Shown: one piece after another, positions 18,780 to 28,827 of the stretch | How the letters are laid out: every line of letters begins with the position of its first letter | Numbering within the stretch: position 1 is the stretch's first letter | The notes under the pieces: generated by a model | Seen by the model: the letters and a program-made list of their open reading frames with translations, nothing else | Databases searched by the model: none | What the model was told of the DNA's origin: nothing | Translations under genes and position numbers: made by a program | Assembly: GCF_000428045.1 (NCBI RefSeq) | Contig: NZ_ATZE01000022.1 | Span: 15,148-79,147 of the forward strand | Length of the DNA: 64,000 nt | Direction of reading: 5' to 3' | DNA from: Sedimenticola selenatireducens DSM 17993 | GTDB taxonomy: Bacteria; Pseudomonadota; Gammaproteobacteria; Chromatiales; Chromatiaceae

Positions 18780-19673
18780 ATGCGCGCCTTCGCCTACTTT
18801 GTTCTGCTCCTGCTGGTGTCCCTGTTTCTCAGCGCCCTGATCAACTATCCGCTCTACAATCTGCTGCAGGAGAGCATGAGCAATGGACCGCACAAGTTGA
18901 TCAATACCGTGGCAAAGCTGATTGCCATACCAGGGTTTATTCTCATCATCCGGCACTTTGCCATCGACAACAGGATCGGGCTTGGCTATGGCCTCGCGAA
19001 ATCGGAATTTCTGCGCGATCTGCTGCGAGGCTGGCTCAGTGGCCTGCTGATCCTGATGCTGTTAAGTGTCGCCCTGATCCTGTTTGGCGTGCGCACCGTC
19101 AGTATTCCAGCGGAGGCATGGTTACCCCTGCTGCTGAAAACTACGCTGGTTGCCCTGATCGGCGGCTTGCTGATCGGTTTTATCGAGGAGACCTTCTTCC
19201 GTGGTGGGCTGTTTGGTGCCATCCGCAGGGATCACGGCTTTGCAGTAACCCTGTTACTCTCCAGCCTGTTCTATGCCGGGCTGCATTTTATTAAACCGCT
19301 GCCGGTGTCAGGCGATGCGGCGGGGGCCTGGTACAGTGGATTGTTGATTCTGTCCGGTGCCTTTGTGCAGTTTACCGAATGGCAGATAGCCGATTCATTC
19401 ATCGCCCTGTTTGGATTGGGCGCCTTTTTTGCCGTGGTACGGGAGCGCACCGGCAATATCGCCTATTGCATTGGGGCGCATGCCGGCTTTGTGTTTGTGA
19501 TCAAAATCGTACGAAAATTCACCGACCTAAATCCGGACAGCATGTTCAACTTTATGGTGGGAAATTATGACGGCATGATCGGCTACCTGTCGGCAGCCGG
19601 TCTTCTGATTCACACCCTGATCGTCTATCGTTTCTGGCGCCGTCCACATGCCGGGCGGACAGTTACGCAATAG
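18780..19673 (+). CDS. CPBP family intramembrane metalloprotease
   Basis: 297 residues, about eight membrane segments. The family motifs are intact: EETFFR (136-141), a histidine at 169 in FYAGLHF, and H234 in IGAHAG. CPBP proteins are homologues of CAAX prenyl protease 2; bacterial members serve in peptide maturation or self-immunity. No bacteriocin genes are nearby, so the substrate is open. Confidence 0.88.
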   Translation: MRAFAYFVLLLLVSLFLSALINYPLYNLLQESMSNGPHKLINTVAKLIAIPGFILIIRHFAIDNRIGLGYGLAKSEFLRDLLRGWLSGLLILMLLSVALILFGVRTVSIPAEAWLPLLLKTTLVALIGGLLIGFIEETFFRGGLFGAIRRDHGFAVTLLLSSLFYAGLHFIKPLPVSGDAAGAWYSGLLILSGAFVQFTEWQIADSFIALFGLGAFFAVVRERTGNIAYCIGAHAGFVFVIKIVRKFTDLNPDSMFNFMVGNYDGMIGYLSAAGLLIHTLIVYRFWRRPHAGRTVTQ

Positions 19674-19682
19674 CGGCCGTGC

Positions 19683-20153
19683 TCATTCAGGCAGGGCGGG
19701 CGGGTTGTCGTTGAACTGGCTCAGGAAAGCGATAAGGTTGGCGCGCTCTGCATCACGCCGGATGCCGCGAAAGTCCATTAACCTGCCGGGTATTGCCTGT
19801 TCCGTATTGGTGAGGTAATAGTTAAGGGCATTGATACTCCAGGTGTGGCCGCTGTCGCGCATGGCGGCGGAGAATTCAAACCCCGCCACCGTACCGGCCT
19901 TGCGCCCCATCAGGTTCCACAAGTGCGGCCCCTTGCCGTGACCGCCCTCTTGCTTAAGGTCGTGGCAGGATGAGCATTTGCGCATGAAGGTATTCTCTCC
20001 GGCGGCAAGATCCGCCTCTCTGAGTTGCTGCTTGAATGATTCGCTCAATGGCGGCTGATACTGGCTCAGTGGCCCGGTTGCATCAGCGGCCAGTGTACCT
20101 GAGATCATCAGCATTGCGGCGGCCAGGCCTAATCGGTGTATTTTCACAGTCAT
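19683..20153 (-). CDS. Class I cytochrome c
   Basis: 156 residues with a signal peptide cut near LAA-DA (about 23). The haem motif CSSCH is at 60-64, and the methionine of PGRLMDF (M126) is the likely sixth ligand. The size and the HLWNLMGRKAG segment match mitochondrial-type cytochromes c (c550). It is convergent with the CPBP gene, 9 bases apart. It may feed the cytochrome oxidase encoded at 23052. Confidence 0.9.
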   Translation of the reverse strand: MTVKIHRLGLAAAMLMISGTLAADATGPLSQYQPPLSESFKQQLREADLAAGENTFMRKCSSCHDLKQEGGHGKGPHLWNLMGRKAGTVAGFEFSAAMRDSGHTWSINALNYYLTNTEQAIPGRLMDFRGIRRDAERANLIAFLSQFNDNPPALPE

Positions 20154-20459
20154 GGTGCTTCCAGTCGGTTGTTCCGCTCGGGTGTTTATGAGCAGATTGG
20201 TTTATTCCATAGTGTGGCAATCTGTAACACGGTTAGTTTCATAAAACCATTATTTACCATGTATCCGCTCCTTCGCGTCCCGGGCAACGGGAATTTTTTC
20301 TGGAATCTGTCGGCACGCTCCGCTCTTTGCTCCAGTAAAAAGTGGAGCTGACGACCCATCTGATCCAGCTGTGTTCAGGGGCGATGCCAGCCATGCGTGA
20401 ACGCAAGTCACCGTGCGGCTGAGCCTTCTATACTTAAATCGTGAGAAGGTGGGACAGGT
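20154..20459. other. Intergenic region between cytochrome c and nfeD
   Basis: 306 bases between divergent genes, so both promoters should lie here. One small hairpin is visible: GCTCCA (20329-20334) with TGGAGC (20343-20348). I see no gene. Confidence 0.4.
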
Positions 20460-21854
20460 ATGAATATATTGGATTCCACACTCCGGCTATTGCTGCTGGT
20501 ATTGCTGATTGCATCGGGAGTATCGGTCCAGGCCGAAGAGCAGGAGCGCGTGCCGGCGGGTGCACTCTGGATGCTGAAACTGGATGGCACGGTCGGTCCT
20601 TCAACGGCTGACTACCTGGTGCGCGGACTGGAGCAGGCGGCCGGGTCCGGCGCGGCAGCGGTAATGTTGAGGATCAATACGCCAGGCGGGCTGGACAGCT
20701 CCATGCGCGATATGGTCGCAGCGGTTCTGGCCGCGCCGATACCGGTGATTTGTCATGTGGCACCCGGCGGCGCGCGCGCGGCCAGTGCCGGTACTTTTCT
20801 GCTCTACAGCTGCCATATAGCGGCCATGGCGCCGGCCACCAATCTGGGCGCGGCGACCCCGGTTTCGATCGGTGCGCCGCTGACCCCGGCACCGGGTGGG
20901 GAAAGTCCGAAGCCGGAGGCTGGCGGTGATGCCGCGGGTGACGACAAGCCGGCAGCCCCGGCCTCCAAGAGCGCGATGGAGCGCAAGGTGACCAACGATG
21001 CCGTCGCCTATATCCGCAGTCTCGCCGAACTGCGTGGCCGCAATGCCGACTGGGCGGAAAAGGCGGTACGGGAGGGGGCCAGCCTGAGTGCTGCGCGCGC
21101 CCTGGAGATGGGCGTGATCGACCTGGTTGCGGCGGATACCGAAGCACTGCTCAAAGCACTGAGGGATAAGCGCATCAAGATCGGCTCACGGGAAATCAGT
21201 CTGGATCTGGTCACCGCACCCCGGGTGGTGCATAACCCGGACTGGCGCAGTGAGTTCCTCGCCGTGATTACCAACCCCAATGTCGCCTATGTGCTGATGT
21301 TGATCGGCCTCTATGGACTGATCTTCGAGTTCTCCAATCCCGGCTTCGGCCTGCCCGGTATACTCGGCGCAACCTGCCTGCTGGTGGCGCTCTACGCCTT
21401 TCAGATACTGCCGATCAGCTATGCCGGACTCGGTCTCATGCTGCTCGGTGTGGGGTTGATCGCGGCCGAGGTGATGATGCCGAGTTTTGGCGTGTTTGGG
21501 GTCGGTGGGCTGATCGCCTTTGTGGTCGGCTCGATCATGCTGATGGACACCGAAATTCCCGCTTATCAGGTGGCGATGCCGGTCATCGTGGCCCTGTCGG
21601 TTATCACCGGTGTGCTGCTGTTTGTGATTCTGAGTATGGCCATGCGCGCCCACCGGCGACCCCGGGTCTTCGGCGCGGAGTCGGTGATCAACCAGTGTGC
21701 CACAATTGAACGGGTGAGTGCCGATCAGGTGATGGCGCGGCTTGAAGGTGAGCTCTGGTCGGTGCGTTGTGCCGACCCGCTGGTCGTGGGCGACCGGGTC
21801 CGGGTCCGGGCGATGGATGGATTGACCCTGGTCGTCGACAAGCTGGAGGATTGA
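20460..21854 (+). CDS. NfeD-family membrane-bound serine protease (long form)
   Basis: 464 residues. Signal peptide to about 25, then a ClpP/SppA-like protease domain with the nucleophile S109 in [11 protein letters not shown] and a low-complexity Pro/Gly/Ala loop near 138-165. Four to five membrane segments follow, then the C-terminal OB-fold NfeD domain (about 390-464). Long NfeD proteins cleave stomatin-like proteins and are encoded next to them. That partner follows one base later but is frameshifted. Confidence 0.93.
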   Translation: MNILDSTLRLLLLVLLIASGVSVQAEEQERVPAGALWMLKLDGTVGPSTADYLVRGLEQAAGSGAAAVMLRINTPGGLDSSMRDMVAAVLAAPIPVICHVAPGGARAASAGTFLLYSCHIAAMAPATNLGAATPVSIGAPLTPAPGGESPKPEAGGDAAGDDKPAAPASKSAMERKVTNDAVAYIRSLAELRGRNADWAEKAVREGASLSAARALEMGVIDLVAADTEALLKALRDKRIKIGSREISLDLVTAPRVVHNPDWRSEFLAVITNPNVAYVLMLIGLYGLIFEFSNPGFGLPGILGATCLLVALYAFQILPISYAGLGLMLLGVGLIAAEVMMPSFGVFGVGGLIAFVVGSIMLMDTEIPAYQVAMPVIVALSVITGVLLFVILSMAMRAHRRPRVFGAESVINQCATIERVSADQVMARLEGELWSVRCADPLVVGDRVRVRAMDGLTLVVDKLED

Positions 21855-21855
21855 C

Positions 21856-22639
21856 ATGATAGGCATACAGTACTTTGCTCTGACGTTGATCGTTGCTGTT
21901 GTATTACTGATGATCACGATGTTTCGCATCCTGCGCGAGTATGAGCGCGGCGTCATCTTTATGCTCGGGCGCTTCTACAAGGTGAAGGGGCCGGGGCTGG
22001 TGGATTGTGGTGCCGGTGATTCAGCAGATGGTGCGTGTCGATCTGCGAACCCTGGTGATGGACGTGCCGACCCAGGATGTCATCTCGCTGGACAACGTTT
22101 CGGTCAAGGTCAATGCGGTACTCTATTTCCGGGTAGTGGATCCGGAGCGGGCTATCATCCATGTGGAAAACTATCTGGAGGCGACCAGCCAGCTCTCCCA
22201 GACCACCCTGCGATCGGTGCTTGGCCAACATGAGCTGGATGACATGCTGTCCGCACGTGACAAGCTCAATGCCGATATTCAGCAGATCCTGGACAAGCAG
22301 ACCGACGCCTGGGGCATCAAGGTGGCCAACGTGGAGATCAAGCACGTCGACCTGGATGAGAGCATGATCCGCGCCATCGCCAAACAGGCCGAGGCGGAGC
22401 GTTCCAGGCGCGCCAAGGTGATCCATGCCAGCGGTGAACTGGAGGCGGCCGAAAAACTGCTCAATGCGGCGCAGATCCTGGCGAAACAACCGCAGGCGCT
22501 GCAGTTACGCTACATGCAGACCCTGACCGAGATTGCCGGCCAGAATACCCACACCATTGTTTTCCCGTTGCCGGTCGATCTGATCAATCAGTGGACCAAA
22601 AGCGGTGGTGCCGACGGGCCGGATAACAGCGAGAAATAG
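21856..22639 (+). pseudogene. Slipin (stomatin/SPFH family protein), single-base frameshift
   Basis: The N-terminal part reads normally to KVKGPGLV, about residue 49. It then enters a wrong frame that ends at 22233. The rest of the protein, from [17 protein letters not shown] to the end, is in the next frame. Removing one G from the GGTGG near 21999-22003 restores [14 protein letters not shown] and an uninterrupted protein of about 260 residues, the normal slipin length. The downstream part is well conserved (SPFH core, [18 protein letters not shown]), so the lesion is recent or a sequencing error. The partner protease NfeD is intact. Confidence 0.88.
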
Positions 22640-23051
22640 GCTGTCCCGTGGGCACTGGCCGGATATCCGGCCGCATGGATAGGCAGATTGGCAGAACGGG
22701 TGGATCGTTAAATTGTGGAATACGATTCGTCTCTGGATGCATCCTGTGGTACCGCTAAATCATATGAGGATACCGGTGGATAGTCAGGATACAAGACCGG
22801 TTCCAATAATTGAATAACGCCATTCATCAACTATGCTTAGGGTGCTGTCTCGATAGTAGCATCAAGTCCTTGGCATCCTTCTGCTGTCTGTGGCGCGCCT
22901 GCCACCAGACCTGCCATTCATCGCTACTTTCAGGGTAAGCATCAAGGCTGCAGCCAGAATTGGCCACCACATCTTTGGTGTTTGACAATGTGAATCTCCG
23001 GCCAATCAAAGCCGTCGCGGCTATGCGAAAACGCTATGGTTGGAGGCTCTG
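22640..23051. other. Intergenic region before the cytochrome oxidase operon
   Basis: About 410 bases. It should hold the coxB promoter. A short minus-strand frame at 22827-23009 (60 codons, TTG start, no ribosome site) encodes several tryptophans but matches nothing I know. No RNA gene or repeat was recognised. Confidence 0.4.
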
Positions 23052-24173
23052 TTGAACGGGATAAAACGGATAGTCACCGGTCTTACCGCGGTGCTGCTGG
23101 TTCAGGCGGCACCAGTTGTTCAGGCGGATTACACCCTTAACCTGCGTCAGGGCGTGACCCCGATCAGCCGGGAGATCTATGACCTGCATATGATTATCCT
23201 GTGGATCTGCGTGGCGATTGGCGTGCTGGTGTTTGGCGTCATGTTTTACAGCGTTCTCCGCCACCGTCGTTCACAAGGAGCGGTGGCCGCGCAGTTTCAC
23301 GAAAGCACCTTTGTGGAGATTATCTGGACCCTGGTGCCGAGCCTGATTCTGGTGGCGATGGCGATACCGGCAACCAAAACGCTGATCGCCATGGAGGATA
23401 CCAGCAATCCTGACCTGACCATCCAGGTCACCGGTTATCAGTGGAAATGGCACTATCGCTATCTGGATGATGAGGTCAGCTTTTTCAGTCTGCTGGCGAC
23501 CCCTCGTGACCAGATCGAAAACCGCTCGCCCAAGGGCGAACACTATCTGTTGGAAGTCGATCAGCCGCTGGTTGTGCCGACGCAGAAAAAGATACGCTTT
23601 CTGCTCGGTTCCAATGATGTCATCCACTCCTGGTGGGTGCCCGACCTGGGTTGGAAACGCGATGCCATTCCCGGCTTTATCAATGAATCCTGGGCCTGGA
23701 TAGAGGAGCCCGGTACCTACCGCGGTCAATGTGCCGAGCTGTGTGGCCGGGATCACGGCTTTATGCCTATCGTGGTCGTGGCCAAAGCCGAGGACGAATA
23801 CCGGCAGTGGGTCGCAAGTCAGAAAGTGGCCCAGCAGAGTGAGCAGGCGTTGTCAGAGCAGGAGTGGAGCCTGGAACAACTGGTGGCGCGGGGTGAGGAA
23901 ATCTACAACAAGACCTGTGTCGCCTGCCATCAGCCTGGGGGTGTCGGTGTACCCAACGTATTCCCGCCCCTCAAGGGCAGCCCGGTGGCGACCGGCCCCC
24001 TTGAGGCTCATATCAACATCGTGCTGAACGGCAAGCAGGGCACAGCCATGCAGGCGTTTGCCGGTCAGCTCTCGGACCTGGATCTGGCGGCGGTCATCAG
24101 CTATGAACGCAACGCCTTCGGAAATAACACCGGAGATCATGTTCAGCCGACGCAGATAAAGGCAGCGCGGTGA
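23052..24173 (+). CDS. coxB: Cytochrome c oxidase subunit II with C-terminal cytochrome c domain
   Basis: 373 residues. I prefer the TTG at 23052 because GGAGG lies 5 bases ahead; the frame also has a TTG at 23040. A signal peptide ends near VQA-D. Two membrane segments are followed by the CuA domain with CAELCGRDHGFM as the copper-binding loop. A fused cytochrome c domain near residue 280 holds CVACH and a later methionine ligand. This makes it a caa3/aa3-type subunit II that accepts electrons directly from soluble cytochrome c. Confidence 0.95.
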   Translation: MNGIKRIVTGLTAVLLVQAAPVVQADYTLNLRQGVTPISREIYDLHMIILWICVAIGVLVFGVMFYSVLRHRRSQGAVAAQFHESTFVEIIWTLVPSLILVAMAIPATKTLIAMEDTSNPDLTIQVTGYQWKWHYRYLDDEVSFFSLLATPRDQIENRSPKGEHYLLEVDQPLVVPTQKKIRFLLGSNDVIHSWWVPDLGWKRDAIPGFINESWAWIEEPGTYRGQCAELCGRDHGFMPIVVVAKAEDEYRQWVASQKVAQQSEQALSEQEWSLEQLVARGEEIYNKTCVACHQPGGVGVPNVFPPLKGSPVATGPLEAHINIVLNGKQGTAMQAFAGQLSDLDLAAVISYERNAFGNNTGDHVQPTQIKAAR

Positions 24174-24183
24174 GGAGACAGTC

Positions 24184-25779
24184 ATGACGGACTCGATACA
24201 GGCACACGCAGATGAGAAACCGGCCGGTCTCTGGCGCTGGGTGGTGACCACCAATCACAAGGATATAGGTACCCTCTACCTGCTGTTCGCACTGCTGATG
24301 TTCTTTATCGGCGGCACCATGTCGATGGTGATCCGTACCGAGCTGTTTCAGCCGGGTCTGCAGTTTACCGATCCGCTGTTTTTCAACCAGATGACCACCA
24401 TGCATGCATTGGTGATGATCTTCGGGGCGGTGATGCCGGCCTTTGTCGGCCTGGCCAACTGGCAGATTCCCTTGATGATCGGTGCGCCGGATATGGCCTT
24501 TCCGCGCATGAACAACTGGAGTTTCTGGTTGTTGCCGTTCGCCTTCAGCATGCTGTTGAGCACCCTGTTCATGCCCGGTGGCGCACCCGCCGGTGGTTGG
24601 ACCATGTATCCGCCGCTGGTGCTGATGACCGGCGATGCGTTTCCCTACCTGATCTTCTCGATTCACCTGATGGGGCTCTCCTCACTCATGGGTGCCATCA
24701 ATATCATTGTGACCATTCTCAATATGCGCACCCCGGACATGCCGCTGATGAAAATGCCGCTGTTTGTCTGGACCTGGCTGGTGACCGCCTTTCTGCTGAT
24801 TGCCGCCATGCCGGTACTGGCCGGTGTGGTGACCATGCTGCTGACCGACCGCTATTTCGGCAGCAGTTTCTTCAACGCCGCCGGGGGCGGAGACCCGGTG
24901 ATGTTTCAGCATATCTTCTGGTTCTTCGGGCATCCCGAGGTCTATATCATGATCCTGCCCGCCTTCGGCGTGGTCTCGACCATCATTCCCACCTTTGCCC
25001 GCAAACCGCTGTTCGGCTACGCCTCGATGGTCTATGCAACCGCCTCCATCGCCTTCCTGTCATTCATTGTCTGGGCCCATCACATGTTCACCGTGGGTAT
25101 GCCTTTGGTTGCCGAGCTGTTTTTCATGTACAGCACCATGCTGATTGCCATCCCCACCGGGGTGAAGATCTTCAACTGGGTCTCGACCATGTGGCGCGGT
25201 TCCATGACCTTCGAGACGCCGATGCTGTGGGCGATCTCTTTTGTCGTGCTGTTTACCATCGGCGGACTGTCCGGGGTGATGCTGGCCATCACGCCGGCCG
25301 ATTTTCAATATCAGGACACCTATTTTGTCGTCGCCCATTTCCATTATGTGCTGGTTACCGGATCGGTGTTCGGCATCTTCGGTGCAGTCTACTACTGGCT
25401 GCCGAAATGGACCGGGAATATGTACAACGAACGACTGGGCAAGATCCATTTCTGGTGCTCGGTGGTATTCTCCAACCTGCTCTATTTCCCGCAACATTTT
25501 CTCGGTCTGGCCGGTATGCCGCGACGAATCCCGGACTATGCCATCCAGTTCACCGACTGGAACCAGGTCTCTTCCATTGGAGGATTCGGTTTTGGGCTCA
25601 GTCAGTTGATCTTTGTCTATGTCGTGTTTCACGCGATACGCGCGGGGCGCAAGGCGCCGGCCCGGGTCTGGGATGGGGCAGTTGGACTGGAGTGGAGTGT
25701 GCCTTCGCCGGCACCCTATCACACGTTTCAGGAGCCGCCGAAATTGGCGGATGGGCAGTTGCAAAGTGAGGGGGTTTAG
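24184..25779 (+). CDS. ctaD: Cytochrome c oxidase subunit I
   Basis: 531 residues, twelve membrane segments. Visible ligands and motifs: the haem a histidine in MTTMHALVMIFG, the CuB histidine with cross-linked tyrosine in FWFFGHPEVYIMILP, the HH pair in WAHHMFTVGM, and the haem histidines in VVAHFHYVLVTG. The EVYI form is that of A1-type haem-copper oxidases. It reduces oxygen to water while pumping protons. It begins 10 bases after coxB. Confidence 0.97.
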   Translation: MTDSIQAHADEKPAGLWRWVVTTNHKDIGTLYLLFALLMFFIGGTMSMVIRTELFQPGLQFTDPLFFNQMTTMHALVMIFGAVMPAFVGLANWQIPLMIGAPDMAFPRMNNWSFWLLPFAFSMLLSTLFMPGGAPAGGWTMYPPLVLMTGDAFPYLIFSIHLMGLSSLMGAINIIVTILNMRTPDMPLMKMPLFVWTWLVTAFLLIAAMPVLAGVVTMLLTDRYFGSSFFNAAGGGDPVMFQHIFWFFGHPEVYIMILPAFGVVSTIIPTFARKPLFGYASMVYATASIAFLSFIVWAHHMFTVGMPLVAELFFMYSTMLIAIPTGVKIFNWVSTMWRGSMTFETPMLWAISFVVLFTIGGLSGVMLAITPADFQYQDTYFVVAHFHYVLVTGSVFGIFGAVYYWLPKWTGNMYNERLGKIHFWCSVVFSNLLYFPQHFLGLAGMPRRIPDYAIQFTDWNQVSSIGGFGFGLSQLIFVYVVFHAIRAGRKAPARVWDGAVGLEWSVPSPAPYHTFQEPPKLADGQLQSEGV

Positions 25780-25782
25780 GCT

Positions 25783-25902
25783 GTGCAGCGACAAATCGAT
25801 ACAGCTCAAGCCAGCCGTCGGCGCAACAACATCCTGCTGGCGCTGGGCCTGTTCATTGTCGCCCTGCTGTTTTTCAGTCTCACACTTCTGAGCCATCTTT
25901 GA
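25783..25902 (+). CDS. Small single-pass membrane protein, probable cytochrome oxidase small assembly protein
   Basis: 39 residues from a GTG start, 3 bases after the ctaD stop: a basic N-terminus (QASRRRNN) and one membrane helix (ILLALGLFIVALLFFSLTLL). A tiny membrane protein between subunit I and ctaG is a recurring feature of proteobacterial aa3 operons and is thought to help assembly. The position, tight spacing and composition all support a real gene. Confidence 0.8.
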   Translation: MQRQIDTAQASRRRNNILLALGLFIVALLFFSLTLLSHL

Positions 25903-25905
25903 GCC

Positions 25906-26460
25906 ATGAAAAATTCAACCCGACAACAGACGAACCGGAAACTGGCAGTGCGGCTGGCCGGCGTCACTCTTGCCATGTTTGCTTTCGGTTTCGCCCTGGT
26001 CCCGTTGTATGACGTGTTTTGTGATATCACCGGCCTGAATGGCAAGGACGTAAACCGGATCAGTGCGGTGGAGCCGGTCGCGGTTGACGGCAGTCGTTGG
26101 GTAACAGTGGAATTTTTGTCCAACAGCAATGCGGCAGGCAGCTGGGAGTTTCACCCCAGCATCAGCAAGTTGCGGGTGCAGCCGGGGAAACTCTACTCGG
26201 TCAGTTACAGGGCCCACAACCCGACCAATCGGTCGATGACCATGCGGGCGGTTTCCAGTATCGCGCCTGGCACGGCGGCCGGATATGTCAACAAGCTGGA
26301 GTGTTTCTGTTTTCGGCAGCAGCGTTTTGCCGCGAATGAGCAGCGCCTGATGCCGCTGCGTTTCATGGTGGACAATAGGCTGCCGCCTGAGGTGGGCACC
26401 GTCAGTATCGCCTATACCCTGTTTGACAGCCTGGACGGAGAGTCCGCGCCCGGCTCCTGA
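25906..26460 (+). CDS. ctaG: Cytochrome c oxidase copper chaperone CtaG/Cox11
   Basis: 184 residues. One N-terminal membrane helix (VTLAMFAFGFALVPLYDVFC) anchors a periplasmic immunoglobulin-like domain. The copper-binding motif KLECFCFRQQ, with its paired cysteines, is intact, and the periplasmic MPLRFMVD follows. It delivers copper to the CuB site of subunit I. It starts 3 bases after the small membrane protein. Confidence 0.95.
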   Translation: MKNSTRQQTNRKLAVRLAGVTLAMFAFGFALVPLYDVFCDITGLNGKDVNRISAVEPVAVDGSRWVTVEFLSNSNAAGSWEFHPSISKLRVQPGKLYSVSYRAHNPTNRSMTMRAVSSIAPGTAAGYVNKLECFCFRQQRFAANEQRLMPLRFMVDNRLPPEVGTVSIAYTLFDSLDGESAPGS

Positions 26461-26519
26461 ATGGTCCAGGGTTTTCCGGTTCGTAACCCAGCCATGTTGA
26501 TGGCTGAAGGTGTTATGCC

Positions 26520-27395
26520 ATGTCTTCAGTAAACGATAGATACTATGTGCCGCATAACAGCTACTGGCCGATCCTGGGGTCGATTGGTTTATGCGCGTTG
26601 TTCGTCGGGTTTGCCCGCGTACTCACTGGTGAAAATATTGGCAGCACTTTGATGGTCGTGGGCGGTCTGATCATGGTGCTGATGCTGGTCGGCTGGTTCG
26701 GCACGGTGATTCGTGAGAGTCAGTCCGGCAGCTACAACCAGCAGGTGGGACGGTCATTCCGCTGGGGCATGTGCTGGTTTATCTTCTCCGAGGTGATGTT
26801 CTTCGGTGCTTTTTTTGCCGCGCTTTTCTATGCCCGCGTGCTCTCGGTCCCCTGGCTGGGAGGCGAAGGCAGTGGCTTCAGCACCCACCTGTACGTCTGG
26901 CCCGATTTTCTTGCTGCCTGGCCGCTGCTGCAACTGCCTGATCCCAGTCAGTTCGATGTCGCCAAGGCACCCATGGCCGCCGCCGGAATTCCCGCACTGA
27001 ACACCCTGATACTGCTCTCCAGTGCGGCCACGGTGACCTGGGCGCACTGGGGGTTGAAGGCCGGTCGCCGGCGCCAACTGATTGTGGGGTTGGCGCTGAC
27101 CATTGCCCTCGGTCTGCTGTTTCTCGGGCTGCAGGCCTATGAGTACCGGCACGCCTTCACCGATCTCAATTTGAGCATCAGCTCCGGCATCTATGGCACT
27201 ACCTTCATCATGCTGACCGGCTTTCATGGTCTGCATGTGACGGTGGGGGCGATTATGCTGATGGTTATCCTGGGGCGCAGTCTGGCCGGGCATTTTACCC
27301 CGCTGGGCCATTTTGCCTTTGAGGCCAGCGCCTGGTACTGGCACTTCGTGGATGTGGTCTGGCTGATCCTGTTTACCTTTGTCTACTGGCTATGA
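26520..27395 (+). CDS. ctaE: Cytochrome c oxidase subunit III
   Basis: 291 residues with seven membrane segments. The subunit III signatures are FIFSEVMFFGAFFAALFYAR and GFHGLHVTVG, and the C-terminus ends WYWHFVDVVWLILFTFVYWL. It overlaps the SURF1 gene by 4 bases (ATGA). Confidence 0.96.
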   Translation: MSSVNDRYYVPHNSYWPILGSIGLCALFVGFARVLTGENIGSTLMVVGGLIMVLMLVGWFGTVIRESQSGSYNQQVGRSFRWGMCWFIFSEVMFFGAFFAALFYARVLSVPWLGGEGSGFSTHLYVWPDFLAAWPLLQLPDPSQFDVAKAPMAAAGIPALNTLILLSSAATVTWAHWGLKAGRRRQLIVGLALTIALGLLFLGLQAYEYRHAFTDLNLSISSGIYGTTFIMLTGFHGLHVTVGAIMLMVILGRSLAGHFTPLGHFAFEASAWYWHFVDVVWLILFTFVYWL

Positions 27396-28219
27396 AACCT
27401 GTTGATGCAGAGCGTCGCAAAGACTCCGGTCTGCTGGTCGGCGGCCCGGGTGGTTGGCGTGGACTGGTAATTCGCCATCCCTCTATTCATCTGGGGCGCT
27501 ACTGTTTCCAGCCGGGCTGGTCCATGACATTGTTGACCCTGGTGCTGGTCTCGTTGCTGGTGATGTTGGGTTTCTGGCAATTGGCTCGTGCGGAGGCAAA
27601 GGTACAGCTGATCGACCGCTATGAGAAAAACAGCGCCCTGCCGGCGGTGGATCTGAATGCCGGGGATTTGAATGGTCAGCAGCTGGACTATCGCTTTGCA
27701 GCGGCTGACGGCGAGTATCGGGATGCCCCCCTCATTCTGCTCAATAACCAGATCTATCAGGGACGGGTCGGCTTTCATCTGCTGAATCTGTTCCGACTGG
27801 CGGAATCCGACCAGTACCTGCTGATCAACCAGGGCTGGGTTCCCGCGACCGCTGAGGGTAAACCGATGATCACGGCTTCCCGGTTCAACCTCTACAACAA
27901 CCAGAAGGTGCAGGGCATGCTGGTACCCGTGCCGCGTGTCGGACTGCGCCTCGGGGAATTGCGTTATCAACCCGAGGCCCCGGTAATGGAGTTGCCCTAT
28001 CTTGACCTGTCCTGGTTGGGGCAGGTATTGCATGTGGATCTGCGGTCGTCTGTCTTATTGCAGGATGCGCAATTAGTGGGCCAGTACAGGCAACAGCGGG
28101 AGACGTTCTGGCTAGATCCGGAACGGCACCGGGGTTATGCGCTGCAGTGGTTCTCTCTGGCGCTGGCCCTGGTGATTATTTACCTGGTAACCAATCTGAA
28201 ACGGCCTGATTCAAGCTGA
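27392..28219 (+). CDS. SURF1-family cytochrome oxidase assembly protein
   Basis: 275 residues with one membrane helix at each end (about 43-63 and 250-268). Between them is the periplasmic domain with LLINQGWVPA and GYALQWFSLALAL, both SURF1 hallmarks. It is thought to help haem a insertion. The first 30 residues are poorly conserved, so the true start could lie a little further downstream, but the ATGA overlap supports 27392. Confidence 0.92.
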   Translation: MKPVDAERRKDSGLLVGGPGGWRGLVIRHPSIHLGRYCFQPGWSMTLLTLVLVSLLVMLGFWQLARAEAKVQLIDRYEKNSALPAVDLNAGDLNGQQLDYRFAAADGEYRDAPLILLNNQIYQGRVGFHLLNLFRLAESDQYLLINQGWVPATAEGKPMITASRFNLYNNQKVQGMLVPVPRVGLRLGELRYQPEAPVMELPYLDLSWLGQVLHVDLRSSVLLQDAQLVGQYRQQRETFWLDPERHRGYALQWFSLALALVIIYLVTNLKRPDSS

Positions 28220-28293
28220 CCGGCACAGATTTCGCCGGGCCGGGTGTGATCGGGTTTTGGACCGCGGATGCGGGTCTGCGGAGGAGGTTCAGT

Positions 28294-28827
28294 ATGGTGA
28301 TGCATTATGAACTGCCCAATTCACAGGGTGAGGTGTTCATTGTTCGCCCGAATAACTCGTTGAAGTGGCGGCACGCCAAGTGGTTGTTCAATATTATTGC
28401 CCTGGGCATGCTCGCTATCGCGCTGGCCTTCTGGTCGATTGGGGCCTGGCTGGTCTTTCCCTTTGTCGTCGCGGAGTTGGCGGTGCTCGCGTTTGCGCTC
28501 TACCGAACCTCGTTGAAGGCGTACTCCAGGGAGGTGATCTCGGTTGAAGCAGAATCGGTGCGGGTACAGCAGGGCCGGGATCACCCGGAGTTTCAGATGA
28601 TCCTGCCCCATGCGCATGTCAATCTGCAAAGAGGGGAAGGCCCGTTGGGTTCCGGTCACCTCTACCTGCGGTCAGCGGATTCCGAAGTTGAAATAGGTGG
28701 TTGCCTGGTTGAGTCAGAGCGTGAAACACTGGCCGGTGATCTGGCCCGTGCGGTTGCCGCCTGCCGGGTGCTGGCTGGCTCACCTCTGCGGTCATCAGGC
28801 CATGGCTGGGGCTGGCGGGTACCCTGA
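28294..28827 (+). CDS. DUF2244 family membrane protein
   Basis: 177 residues from the ATG at 28294, chosen because GGAGG lies 6 bases ahead. Two adjacent membrane segments (about 29-45 and 48-66) are followed by a soluble domain with RVQQGRDHPE and SEVEIGGCLVESERETLA, typical of DUF2244 proteins. These are common near cytochrome oxidase genes. The function is not known. Confidence 0.82.
   Translation: MVMHYELPNSQGEVFIVRPNNSLKWRHAKWLFNIIALGMLAIALAFWSIGAWLVFPFVVAELAVLAFALYRTSLKAYSREVISVEAESVRVQQGRDHPEFQMILPHAHVNLQRGEGPLGSGHLYLRSADSEVEIGGCLVESERETLAGDLARAVAACRVLAGSPLRSSGHGWGWRVP

Noticed and set aside
22827-23009. 60-codon minus-strand frame before coxB
   Set aside because: TTG start, no ribosome site, no homology I can see; kept only as a note in the intergenic entry.
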